The notes under the pieces are model-generated. The model ran no database searches. It had not been told where the DNA came from and saw only the letters and a list, made by a program, of their open reading frames with translations. This document shows, piece by piece, positions 6,104 through 13,406 of a stretch of 20,887 nt of DNA. A program made the translations under genes and the position numbers. The stretch covers positions 1 through 20,887 of the forward strand of contig CAMFZO010000009.1 of NCBI GenBank assembly GCA_946006895.1, in the 5' to 3' direction. The stretch comes from an uncultured Clostridia bacterium. Its GTDB lineage: Bacteria > Bacillota > Clostridia > Oscillospirales > Oscillospiraceae. Position 1 is the first letter of the stretch; every line of letters starts with the position of its first letter.

Positions 6104-6187
6104 GGTGGGGGAAGGTGGATTCGAACCACCGAAAGCACTGCTAACAGATTTACAGTCTGCCCCCTTTGGCCACTCGGGAATTCCCCC
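6103..6187 (-). tRNA. tRNA-Tyr (GTA)
   Basis: This is an 85-nt cloverleaf on the minus strand with a 7-bp acceptor stem (gggggaa/ttccccc), discriminator A and an encoded CCA end (6103-6105). The anticodon loop reads ctGTAaa, giving GTA for tyrosine. The extra arm is long, as for bacterial class II tRNA-Tyr. The T-arm is ggtggttcgaatccacc. It is the second gene of a two-tRNA operon and ends at the terminator. Its 3' end faces the mobile element, which makes it or its flank a likely integration landmark. Confidence 0.96.
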
Positions 6188-6225
6188 ATATGAAGTTTCG
6201 CGTACCGCCGGAGCGGTAAACCGTG

Positions 6226-6301
6226 TGGAGCCGGTAGACGGACTCGAACCCCCGACCTGCTGATTACAAATCAGCTGCTCTACCAACTGAGCTATACCGG
6301 C
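6226..6301 (-). tRNA. tRNA-Thr (TGT)
   Basis: This is a 76-nt cloverleaf on the minus strand with a gccggta acceptor stem and an encoded CCA (6226-6228). The D-arm is agctcagttggtagagc. The anticodon loop reads ttTGTaa within ctgatttgtaatcag, giving TGT for threonine. It is the first gene of the operon, 36 nt downstream of the expected transcription start region and 38 nt before tRNA-Tyr. Confidence 0.96.
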
Positions 6302-6343
6302 ATCGTCGCTGATTCAAGGGCTCCATGGCTCGACAGCAAGTGT

Positions 6344-6372
6344 ATTATAACAATCCCCACGTCGTTTGTCAA
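6344..6372 (-). promoter_or_regulatory. Consensus promoter of the tRNA-Thr/tRNA-Tyr operon
   Basis: On the minus strand, TTGACA (6367-6372) and TATAAT (6344-6349) are both perfect consensus hexamers separated by exactly 17 bp. They lie about 43 bp before the tRNA-Thr 5' end. This is the strongest promoter in the window, as expected for stable RNA. Confidence 0.9.
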
Positions 6373-6399
6373 CCATTTTTTTCGCTTTTTCAAAAAAAG

Positions 6400-6864
6400 T
6401 CACGTCTTCTTCCCGGTCAGCGCGCAATAGATGCGGGAGCTTTCCCCCCACGGATGGTAGCCCGTCGCAAGATACGTAAAGCCGTAATGCTCATAGTAGC
6501 CGACATGATCGGTACACAGGTACAGGCGTTCAAAGCCGCTGCGTTTGGCGTCGTTTTTGATGCGTTCGATCAGTTTCGCGCCATAGGCGTGGCCCCGGTA
6601 TTCCTTTTCAATGAAAAGCGCACAGAGCCACGGACAAAGATCCATCCGACTGACAAAATCATTGGTAATGAGCCCCGCACAGCCGACGATCTTCTCGCCG
6701 TCGAACAGCAGGTACCACTGGGGCAGGGGGCTTTCGGCGTTCAGACAGCTTCGCATACAGTCATCATAGACGGCCATGCTGTCCGGCGACGCCCAATGTG
6801 CCTGAAAATAGACGATAAATTGCTCCAAACGTGCGGGATCCTCCCGCAAGGAAACGATCTGCAT
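6400..6864 (-). CDS. GNAT family N-acetyltransferase
   Basis: This 154-residue protein of the GNAT fold transfers an acetyl group from acetyl-CoA to an unidentified amine. The acetyl-CoA pyrophosphate-binding motif A is seen around residues 84-104: ALFIEKEYRGHAYGAKLIER, with the R/K-x-x-G-x-A/G signature as YRGHAYGAKL. The preceding strand (WYLLFDGEKIVGCAGLI) and the terminal YLCTDHVGYYEHYGFTYL, with its Y-x-x-x-G-F ending, are also typical. The start is supported by gagagg about 8 nt before the ATG. It is a single gene, divergent from the rRNA methyltransferase. Its transcript would run toward the tRNA promoter region, and no clear terminator is seen. The substrate cannot be predicted. Confidence 0.9.
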   Translation of the reverse strand: MQIVSLREDPARLEQFIVYFQAHWASPDSMAVYDDCMRSCLNAESPLPQWYLLFDGEKIVGCAGLITNDFVSRMDLCPWLCALFIEKEYRGHAYGAKLIERIKNDAKRSGFERLYLCTDHVGYYEHYGFTYLATGYHPWGESSRIYCALTGKKT

Positions 6865-6911
6865 TGTGATTCCTCTCTTTCGTTACATCATACTTGTACG
6901 GCCACGGGATT

Positions 6912-6965
6912 GCCTTTCGGATATGAAAGGCGATCCTTGTTTTTTCGTCACTGTTATGGTATTCT
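6912..6965 (+). promoter_or_regulatory. Probable promoter and inverted repeat before the RsmF-like gene
   Basis: TTGTTT (6937-6942) and TATTCT (6960-6965) are 17 bp apart and 35 bp before the gene start. Just upstream, gcctttc/gaaaggc (6912-6918/6925-6931) is a 7-bp inverted repeat with a 6-nt spacer that might bind a regulator. The promoter match is moderate only. Confidence 0.45.
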
Positions 6966-7000
6966 ATCCTCAGGAAATCCACTGTTTTCGGAGGTTCTCT

Positions 7001-8323
7001 ATGCTCCCTGACGCTTTTCTCGCACGGATGCGCCGCCTGCTCGGCGCGGAGTTCGACGCCTTCCTTGCGTCGTATGAGCTGCCGCGCAACGTCGGCATTC
7101 GTCTCAATCCGCAAAAATGCGGCGCTCCCCTTCCCTTCTGCGGCAAACAGATTCCCTGGGAGCCAAACGGTTACTATTATGACGCTGCTTCCCGCCCCGG
7201 ACTGCATCCGCTCCATGACGCGGGTGCCTATTATCTGCAGGAGCCGAGCGCCATGGCACCGGCCCGTCTGCTGGACGCGCAGCCCGGTGAGACCGTTCTG
7301 GACCTGTGCGCCGCGCCGGGTGGCAAGGCCACACAGATCGCCGCAGCCATGAAAGGGCGCGGGCTTTTGGTCTGCAACGAGCTTCACCCGAAGCGGGCGC
7401 AGATCTTGTCCTCCAACGTTGAGCGTCTCGGCATTTCCAACGCTCTGGTGCTCAACGAGCATCCGGCTAAGTTGGCAGAACGGTTCCCAGGCTTTTTTCA
7501 CCGCATTTTAGTGGATGCGCCCTGTTCCGGCGAGGGGATGTTCCGCAAGGAGGACGCGGCGGTGACGGACTGGAGCGAGGCGACGGTCCGTATGTGCGCC
7601 GAACGCCAGAGTGAGATCTTGCACTCCGCCGCGCAGATGCTGAAGCCGGGCGGACGGCTGGTCTACTCCACCTGCACCTTTTCGCCGGAGGAAAACGAGG
7701 GCGTTATCAGCGCTTTCCTCCGCTCCCACGCAGATTTTTCCGTAGAAGAAATTGACGCGCCATGGTTTGCCCATGGATGTCCCGCGTGGATCAAGGACCC
7801 GGCCCCCGGTCTGGAACGCACCTTCCGCCTTTGGCCCCACAGGCTGCGGGGCGAGGGGCATTTCGCCGCCGTTCTCCGCCGGGATGGTGACGGTGCAGAT
7901 GCAGCGGTCAAGGTGGAAAAAGCCGTGCCTCTGCCCGGGGCAGTAACCGATTTTCTGGCGGAACACCACATTCCCTTGTCCGGCAATGGCATTGCCTTTG
8001 GCAACACCTGGTTTCTGACGCCCCGGGAGCTGCCGGAGCTGCGGGATCTGCGGGTGCTCAGAGCCGGACTGGAGCTGGGCGAGGTGCGCAAAGGACGCTT
8101 TGTTCCCGCTCACGCATTGGCGCTGTGGCTGCAGGACTTCCCTGCCGCCGTCGATCTTCCCTCCGGGAGCGCAGAGGCCGCCGCTTATCTGCGTGGCGAA
8201 ACGCTGCACAGTGACCTTCGCGGCTGGGTTCTGGTCCGCGTGGACGGGTGCAGCCTGGGTTGGGCAAAGGGCGCCGACGGCGTTCTGAAAAACCACTATC
8301 CCAAGGGACTTCGCAGGGCATAG
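7001..8323 (+). CDS. RsmF/RsmB-type rRNA cytosine-C5 methyltransferase (NOL1/NOP2/Sun family)
   Basis: This 440-residue SAM-dependent RNA m5C methyltransferase probably modifies 16S rRNA. The SAM site is DLCAAPGGKATQIA at residues 101-114. Motif IV is DAPCSGEGMFRKE, with Cys175. Motif VI is YSTCTFSPEENE, whose Cys225 is the expected nucleophile. The N-terminal PUA-like segment (LPRNVGIRLNP) is present. The C-terminal 130 residues correspond to the RsmF-type extension, ending in SLGWAKGADGVLKNHYPKGLR. ATG 7001 is chosen because cggagg lies 6 nt upstream, although the frame is open further back into the divergent gene's promoter area. The stop codon abuts that of the convergent TrmH-type gene. 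RsmF-like (YebU) is favoured over RsmB because the NusB-like domain is absent. Confidence 0.92.
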   Translation: MLPDAFLARMRRLLGAEFDAFLASYELPRNVGIRLNPQKCGAPLPFCGKQIPWEPNGYYYDAASRPGLHPLHDAGAYYLQEPSAMAPARLLDAQPGETVLDLCAAPGGKATQIAAAMKGRGLLVCNELHPKRAQILSSNVERLGISNALVLNEHPAKLAERFPGFFHRILVDAPCSGEGMFRKEDAAVTDWSEATVRMCAERQSEILHSAAQMLKPGGRLVYSTCTFSPEENEGVISAFLRSHADFSVEEIDAPWFAHGCPAWIKDPAPGLERTFRLWPHRLRGEGHFAAVLRRDGDGADAAVKVEKAVPLPGAVTDFLAEHHIPLSGNGIAFGNTWFLTPRELPELRDLRVLRAGLELGEVRKGRFVPAHALALWLQDFPAAVDLPSGSAEAAAYLRGETLHSDLRGWVLVRVDGCSLGWAKGADGVLKNHYPKGLRRA

Positions 8324-9136
8324 CTATTTCAGACCCAACTGATAAAAGGCAACGGCGCTGGCTGCCGCCACGTTGAGAGAATCCACCCCGTGGCTCATGG
8401 GGATGCGGACAGTGTAGTCGCAGTGGGCAATGGTATCCGCTGCCAGGCCGTCGCCTTCCGTTCCCAGGACGATGGCCAGCTTTTCCTCGTTCAGGAGGCG
8501 CGGATCGTCCAGGCGGACAGAATCCTCCCGCAGAGCCATGGCCGCCGTCCTGAAGCCCAGGTCATGGAGCCGCTCCGGCCAGGAACTCTCATCCTCAAAG
8601 AACGTCCAGGGCACCTGGAATACCGTTCCCATGCTCACCCGGACAGCCCGGCGGTACAGCGGGTCGCTTCCGGCACTGGTCAGCAGCACCGCGTCCATAT
8701 TCAGTGCCGCAGCGGAACGGAAGATCGCGCCGATGTTGGTGGGATTCATCACGTTCTCCAAAACCGCGATCCGCCGCGCACCGGCGCAGACCGCCTCCAC
8801 GGAAGGCAGCTTCGGACGGCGCATGGCGCAGAGCATCCCACGGGTCAGGTGGAAGCCGGTCAGTTGGATCAGCACATCCAGCTCCGCCGCGTAGACAGGA
8901 ACGTCTCCGCACCGTGCAAGCAGCTCCCGTCCCTTGCCCTCCACGTGCTTGCGCTCCATCAAAAACGACACGGGCACACAGCCCGCGTTGAGGGCGCGCT
9001 CGATGACATTGGGGCTTTCGGCAATGAACAGGGCATTTTCCGGGTCAGCGCGATTGAGAAGCTGCCCCTCCGACAATCGGGCATAAATATCCAGCTCCGG
9101 CGCGGAAAAATCCGTGATCTCAATGATATTCGGCAT
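8324..9136 (-). CDS. TrmH/SpoU family RNA 2'-O-methyltransferase
   Basis: This 270-residue SPOUT methyltransferase probably methylates a ribose of rRNA or tRNA. The three SpoU motifs are intact: motif 1 NVMNPTNIGAIFRSAAAL (residues 128-145, with Asn134 and Arg140), motif 2 IVLGTEGDGL (222-231), and motif 3 IPMSHGVDSLNVAAASAVAF (245-264, with the knot residues Ser253 and Asn255). The N-terminal 105 residues are an L30e-like RNA-binding domain of the SpoU_sub_bind type. The start is supported by aggag before ATG. A good promoter lies at 9214-9242. Its stop codon directly abuts that of the RsmF-like gene with no terminator between them. The exact target nucleotide cannot be told from the sequence. 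Confidence 0.92.
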   Translation of the reverse strand: MPNIIEITDFSAPELDIYARLSEGQLLNRADPENALFIAESPNVIERALNAGCVPVSFLMERKHVEGKGRELLARCGDVPVYAAELDVLIQLTGFHLTRGMLCAMRRPKLPSVEAVCAGARRIAVLENVMNPTNIGAIFRSAAALNMDAVLLTSAGSDPLYRRAVRVSMGTVFQVPWTFFEDESSWPERLHDLGFRTAAMALREDSVRLDDPRLLNEEKLAIVLGTEGDGLAADTIAHCDYTVRIPMSHGVDSLNVAAASAVAFYQLGLK

Positions 9137-9213
9137 AGTTTTCTCCTGTATTCTGTAGCTTTTTTCTCCGTATTGCCGCTCCGCGGCCGATTTTGCAGGT
9201 TTTTTCGGGTGTT

Positions 9214-9242
9214 ATTATATCATACCCCGTCGGCGCTTCCAA
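9214..9242 (-). promoter_or_regulatory. Promoter of the TrmH-like gene
   Basis: On the minus strand, TTGGAA (9237-9242) and TATAAT (9214-9219) are separated by exactly 17 bp, leaving a leader of about 70 nt before the ATG. No equally convincing promoter was found for the divergent lipoprotein gene. Confidence 0.7.
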
Positions 9243-9346
9243 CGGCATTTTTCGCATAACTACAATTTTTTCGCCACGGGGTGGAACTTTTTCCCTTTTT
9301 TAACGTCAGATAATCACCAACCACGTAAAACAAGGAGGAACAGCTT

Positions 9347-10240
9347 ATGAAACGCAGATGGAGCCTTTTACTTACCGCGATTATGATTCTTGCAATGATC
9401 CTGTGCGGGTGCAGTGCGTCCGCTGAGAAAAGCGCAGATTACTACGATGCCGAACAGATGGCAGAGATCCCCAACATGGAGGCTCACGACACCTACAGCA
9501 CCGCCGCAAACGGCACTGCACCGAACACGCTGCAGGATGCGCGGAAGCTCATCAAGCGGGTCGATCTGACCATCCGGACCGAGACCTTTGACGAATATCT
9601 GTCCGCTTTGGACGCAGCCGTCGTCAGCAGCCGGGGCTATGTGGAGTACTCCGACATCGGCGGCACGACACAAAAATGGGCGCAGTACACCGTTCGCATC
9701 CCGGTGGAGCATCTGGACAGTTTTTTGGAAGCCATCTCTCAAAAGGGCGTGATCGCCGGAAAGTCCACCTCCCAGGAGGACGTGACCCTGCAATATGTGG
9801 ACACGCAGGCCCATATCACTGCCCTGCGTACTGAGGAGGAAAGCCTCATGCGGCTGCTGGAGCAGGCGGAGTCCGTGGAGGACATCATCTCCATTCAGGA
9901 TCGTCTTTCCGGCGTGCGCTATGAGATCGAGTCCTACGAGTCCCAGCTCCGAACCTATGACAATCTGGTGGATTACGCGACTGTCACATTAAATATAGAC
10001 GAAACGGACCATGTGCAGGAGGTAGCGGAGTCCAACAGTGTTTGGGATCAGATCGGCACCAATTTGAAAGAGAACCTCTACGGCATCGGCCAGTTTTTCC
10101 GCGTGCTGTTTATCGTTTTGATCTCAGCACTTCCCTTCTTCCTTTTGATTGCCGTGATCCTGCTGCCGATCCTGTATTTCACAGTCTTCCGACCCCGCAA
10201 AAAACGCAAAGCGGAAAAAAAGAATGACGAAGCAAAATAA
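9347..10240 (+). CDS. DUF4349 domain lipoprotein with C-terminal membrane anchor
   Basis: This 297-residue predicted envelope protein has a lipoprotein signal peptide: a basic start (MKRRW), a hydrophobic core, and lipobox LCGC with the acylated Cys at 22. Residues 65-235 are the DUF4349 region (KRVDLTIRTETFDEYLSALD, then RIPVEHLDSFLEAI and a helical stretch LRTEEESLMRLLEQAESVEDI that is probably coiled coil). A single strong transmembrane segment at about residues 245-278 precedes a highly basic tail (RPRKKRKAEKK). The tail implies a cytoplasmic C-terminus with the folded domain outside. The ribosome site aaggagg precedes ATG 9347. It is monocistronic, ended by the terminator at 10251-10292. 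The molecular function of the family is not established. Confidence 0.88.
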   Translation: MKRRWSLLLTAIMILAMILCGCSASAEKSADYYDAEQMAEIPNMEAHDTYSTAANGTAPNTLQDARKLIKRVDLTIRTETFDEYLSALDAAVVSSRGYVEYSDIGGTTQKWAQYTVRIPVEHLDSFLEAISQKGVIAGKSTSQEDVTLQYVDTQAHITALRTEEESLMRLLEQAESVEDIISIQDRLSGVRYEIESYESQLRTYDNLVDYATVTLNIDETDHVQEVAESNSVWDQIGTNLKENLYGIGQFFRVLFIVLISALPFFLLIAVILLPILYFTVFRPRKKRKAEKKNDEAK

Positions 10241-10250
10241 CGGATATTGA

Positions 10251-10292
10251 AGCCGGGAGGCCGCCCATACATCGGGCAGCCTCCCGGCTTTT
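10251..10292 (+). terminator. Rho-independent terminator between convergent genes
   Basis: An 11-bp stem, agccgggaggc/gcctcccggct (10251-10261/10279-10289), extends past one C-A mismatch by gccc/gggc and closes a 7-nt loop, followed by tttct. The T-tract favours plus-strand termination of the lipoprotein gene. The same hairpin lies 7 bp after the glycerol kinase stop and may also shape the end of that transcript. Confidence 0.85.
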
Positions 10293-10298
10293 CTATTA

Positions 10299-11780
10299 TT
10301 ACAGGGGTGCCTGCCAGCCCCGGCTGCTTTCCACGGCGCGGCTCCATTTCTTCATCCGCAGACTGCGCTCGGCCTCCTCCATCTGCGGCAGGAAGGTGCG
10401 GTCGCAGCGCCAGAATCCCTTGATCTGGTCCGTATTGTCCCAGACGCCCACGGTAAGGCCCGCCAGATACGCCGCGCCCAACGCGGTAGTCTCCCGTATC
10501 ACGGGGCGAAATATCTTCCGATTCAGAATATCCGCCTGGAACTGCATCAGGAAGGCGTCACGGCTGGCACCGCCGTCCACACGCAGGCCCGTCAAGGGTG
10601 CGCCCATATCGCGCTCCATGGCCTGCAGGACATCTATGCTCTGATAAGCGATGGATTCCTCCGCCGCACGGATGATATGCTCCGGTCTTGTACTGCGGGT
10701 GAGGCCCACCAATGCGCCCCGGGCGTGCATATCCCAATAAGGTGCGCCCAGACCGGTAAAGGCGGGAACGAAATAGACGTCGTTGCTGTCTTCCACCTGC
10801 GAAGCATAGACGCCGGTCTCTGACGCGTCCTTGAGGAAGTGCAGCTCGTCGCGCAGCCACTGAATAACCGCGCCGCCGACAAACACGCTGCCCTCCAGGG
10901 CGTACTGGACCCGGCTGCCGCCGGTAGCCGCCAGGGTCGTCACCAGGCCGTGGCGGCTCTCCACCGCCGTTTCGCCGGTGTTGACCAGAAGGAAGCAGCC
11001 CGTGCCATATGTATTTTTCGCCTCACCGGCGGAAAAGCAGCACTGCCCGAAGAGGGCTGCCTGCTGATCTCCCGCCATACCGGTGATGGGAATTTCTCCC
11101 CCCAGCAGGCGGCAGACGCCGTAGCGGTGAGCAGACGGATAGACCTGGGGGAGCATAGCCCCGGGGATATTCAGTTCCTCCAGGAGCTTGTCATCCCACT
11201 CCAGGCGGTGAATATCGTACATCATGGTCCGGGAGGCGTTGGTACGGTCCGTTCCGTGGACCGCGCCCCCGGTGAGCTGCCAGAGAAGCCAGCTATCCAC
11301 CGTGCCGAAGCACAGCTCGCCGCGCTCGGCACGCTCCTGAGCTCCCGGCACATGGTCCAGTATCCAACGAACCTTTGTGGCGGAAAAATAGGCGTCAGGG
11401 ATCAGGCCGGTGGTCCTGCGGATATGTCCGGTCAGGCCCCTGAGCTCCAGTTCCTTACAGAGAGGAGCCGTTCGGCGGCACTGCCAGACGATAGCGTTAT
11501 AGATGGGCAAGCCCGTTGCCCGTTCCCAGACAATGGTGGTCTCGCGCTGGTTCGTGATACCGATGGCGGCGATCATGGCAGGGTCTATCCCCTGTGCCGC
11601 CTCCTGCATCACGGCAAACTGACTGTTCCAAATCTCCATGGGGTCGTGCTCGACCCAGCCGGAATTCAGATAGATCTGAGGAAATTCCCGCTGGGCAGAA
11701 CGGACGATATTCTGCCGCTCGTCGAACAAGATCGCCCGGCTGCTGGTGGTGCCCTGGTCCAGGGCCAACAGGTATCTCAT
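10299..11780 (-). CDS. glpK: Glycerol kinase
   Basis: This 493-residue FGGY-family kinase makes sn-glycerol-3-phosphate from glycerol and ATP in the cytosol. Key residues are present: the phosphate-1 loop DQGTTSSR (8-15), the glycerol-binding set Arg79-Glu80 (ITNQRE), Tyr131 and Asp238 (GMAGDQQAALFG), and the ATP-site region KNTYGTGCFLLVNTGE. The late FGGY signature appears as VDGGASRDAFLMQFQADIL. The length is normal. At the activation-loop position where enterococcal enzymes carry the HPr-phosphorylated His, this protein reads VCRLLGGEIPI, so direct PTS control there seems lost. It is the last gene of the glycerol operon, 13 bp after the DUF1667 gene, with aggagg before ATG. It feeds the G3P dehydrogenase genes upstream in the operon. 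Confidence 0.97.
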   Translation of the reverse strand: MRYLLALDQGTTSSRAILFDERQNIVRSAQREFPQIYLNSGWVEHDPMEIWNSQFAVMQEAAQGIDPAMIAAIGITNQRETTIVWERATGLPIYNAIVWQCRRTAPLCKELELRGLTGHIRRTTGLIPDAYFSATKVRWILDHVPGAQERAERGELCFGTVDSWLLWQLTGGAVHGTDRTNASRTMMYDIHRLEWDDKLLEELNIPGAMLPQVYPSAHRYGVCRLLGGEIPITGMAGDQQAALFGQCCFSAGEAKNTYGTGCFLLVNTGETAVESRHGLVTTLAATGGSRVQYALEGSVFVGGAVIQWLRDELHFLKDASETGVYASQVEDSNDVYFVPAFTGLGAPYWDMHARGALVGLTRSTRPEHIIRAAEESIAYQSIDVLQAMERDMGAPLTGLRVDGGASRDAFLMQFQADILNRKIFRPVIRETTALGAAYLAGLTVGVWDNTDQIKGFWRCDRTFLPQMEEAERSLRMKKWSRAVESSRGWQAPL

Positions 11781-11793
11781 GGCTCTCCTCCTG

Positions 11794-12153
11794 TTATCTC
11801 TCTGTTTTGGGGAAGTCTTTCGTCGCCACCACGTCGATGCCCGTTCCGAGAAGATCGGAAAGGACCACGTCGCCGCAGCGGACAGGGGCGGTGACCGTCA
11901 CCGCATCCAGGGCCTTGGCAGCCCGCAGCATCAGCTCCCTGGCGATGGGCTGCCTGGTTTTAACAGGACAGCGACGGACCGCGGCACCCTCCAGGCGCAC
12001 CGTACTCGTCAGGACCCGCACAGGATGCAGCAGCTCGTTTTTGCCGTATTCCGCGCCGCGTGGGCAGGAATTCCCTGTCACCAGGTAGTCTTTTTCCTCG
12101 TCCACGCGGAGGTGGCAGCCCCGGGGACAGACAATGCAAATCAGTTCCTTCAT
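11794..12153 (-). CDS. DUF1667 four-cysteine protein of the glycerol operon
   Basis: This 119-residue protein has a CxxCxxxC pattern plus one more Cys near the N-terminus (Cys6, Cys9, Cys13 and Cys30, as ICIVCPRGCHL and GNSCPRG). The pattern resembles the Fe-S-binding N-terminus of molybdopterin oxidoreductases, so a 4Fe-4S cluster is plausible but not shown. The rest (about 40-119) is a small alpha/beta domain rich in Val/Thr. The start overlaps the stop of the FAD oxidoreductase in an ATGA, and glpK follows 13 bp on, so it is cotranscribed with both. DUF1667 proteins are recurrently found beside GlpA-like dehydrogenases in Firmicutes. A role as electron-transfer subunit for the flavoprotein pair is a reasonable inference. 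Confidence 0.88.
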   Translation of the reverse strand: MKELICIVCPRGCHLRVDEEKDYLVTGNSCPRGAEYGKNELLHPVRVLTSTVRLEGAAVRRCPVKTRQPIARELMLRAAKALDAVTVTAPVRCGDVVLSDLLGTGIDVVATKDFPKTER

Positions 12154-13406
12154 GCCTCCACCTCCTCGGCGCTGACGGTCAGGACGCCGCCTTGGGGCAG
12201 CAGCGCTTTGGGCAGAATCACGGATTCCATCTCGCCGGGGGCCATATGCTCCCGTTTGAAGCAGGCGATCTGTGTCTCGCCCGACCGGACGCGGATGACT
12301 GCCTTGCCGAACACGCGGTTGACACGGAAAAACAGCTTGACGTTCTTATCTACACCCGCCGGACGGATGCGCTGCGGCACAGTATAGCTGACGGCGCTGC
12401 CGTTTTCCACCGTGAGCAGCGGCTCTTTCGCCGTCTCTCCCTCGAGGATATAGCGGGCGGCGGCTTCTCCGGCACGGCTGCTCTCCTCGCTGACAAAATC
12501 CACCAGATCGTGGACGTGGACCACATTTCCGCAAGCGAACACGCCCTCGACGCCGGTCTCCATGTTCTCATAGACCACGGGGCCGTTGGTGCGGCGGTCC
12601 ATTTCCACATCCATCTGCCGCGACAGTTCATTTTCCGGCACCAGACCGACGCTCAGCAGCAGGGTGTCGCAGTCAAAGCTCAGTTCCGTGCCGGGGATCG
12701 GGCGGCGGTCGGCATCCACCGCCGAAATAGTGATTCGCTCCAGGCGTTGCTTTCCCACGATGTCCGTCACCGTGTGGGACAGGTACAGGGGAATGTCATA
12801 ATCCCGGAGGCACTGGACGATATTGCGGTTCAGGCCGCCGGAATAGGGCATCAGCTCCACGCAGGCCAAAACCTTTGCGCCCTCCAGGGTCATGCGGCGG
12901 GCCATGATCAGGCCGATGTCGCCGCTGCCGAGGATGACGACCCGCTTCCCCACCAGATACCCCTCGATATTGAGGAAGCGCTGGGCCGTTCCGGCGGTGA
13001 AAATGCCCGAGCAGCGCGCACCGGGAATGGAGATGGCACCACGGGTGCGCTCACGGCAGCCCATGGCAAGGATCACAGCCTCCGCCCGGACGGTGCGGTA
13101 GCCGTCAACGGGATTGAGAAAGCTGACGCATTTATCCTGCGTGATTCTCAGGACCATGGTATCGGTTTTTGCCTCCACGCCGGTGGCTTTCAGCATCTCA
13201 ATATAACGCCCGGCATATTCCGGGCCGGTCAGTTCCTCTTTGAAGCGGTGCAGACCGAAGCCGTTGTGGATGCACTGGTTCAGGATGCCACCCAGCTCAC
13301 GGTCGCGCTCCAGGATCAAAACGCGGCGCAGGCCCTTTGCCCAGGCCGCATAGGCGGCAGCAAGTCCGGCAGGGCCGCCGCCGATCACGATCAGTTCATA
13401 GTCCAC
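12150..13406 (-). CDS. NAD(P)/FAD-dependent oxidoreductase of the glycerol operon
   Basis: This flavoprotein of about 418 residues has two dinucleotide-binding folds: an N-terminal FAD motif (IVIGGGPAGLAAAYAAW, about residues 6-22) and a central NAD(P) motif (VVILGSGDIGLIMARRM). The late FAD-contacting segment GVFACGNVVHVHDLVDFV is also present. It resembles the pyridine nucleotide-disulfide oxidoreductase family but lacks an obvious CxxxxC redox pair; a lone Cys lies in GILNQCIHNGFG. The annotated start is GTG 13406 (MDYELIVIGGG), about 9 nt after ggagg. The earlier GTG 13415 touches that ribosome site and is less likely. The gene overlaps the GlpA-like gene end by 11 bp and the DUF1667 start by 4 bp. 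It probably passes electrons from glycerol-3-phosphate oxidation to NAD or a quinone/ferredoxin-type acceptor; which one is not visible. Confidence 0.88.
   Translation of the reverse strand: MDYELIVIGGGPAGLAAAYAAWAKGLRRVLILERDRELGGILNQCIHNGFGLHRFKEELTGPEYAGRYIEMLKATGVEAKTDTMVLRITQDKCVSFLNPVDGYRTVRAEAVILAMGCRERTRGAISIPGARCSGIFTAGTAQRFLNIEGYLVGKRVVILGSGDIGLIMARRMTLEGAKVLACVELMPYSGGLNRNIVQCLRDYDIPLYLSHTVTDIVGKQRLERITISAVDADRRPIPGTELSFDCDTLLLSVGLVPENELSRQMDVEMDRRTNGPVVYENMETGVEGVFACGNVVHVHDLVDFVSEESSRAGEAAARYILEGETAKEPLLTVENGSAVSYTVPQRIRPAGVDKNVKLFFRVNRVFGKAVIRVRSGETQIACFKREHMAPGEMESVILPKALLPQGGVLTVSAEEVEA

Noticed and set aside
6036..6286. Short open frames over 6036-6286 on both strands
   Set aside because: They are translations of the two tRNA genes and their flanks.
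9243..9346. Promoter for the DUF4349 lipoprotein gene
   Set aside because: gataat near 9310 is a possible -10 box, but no -35 box lies at a normal distance, so no call was made.
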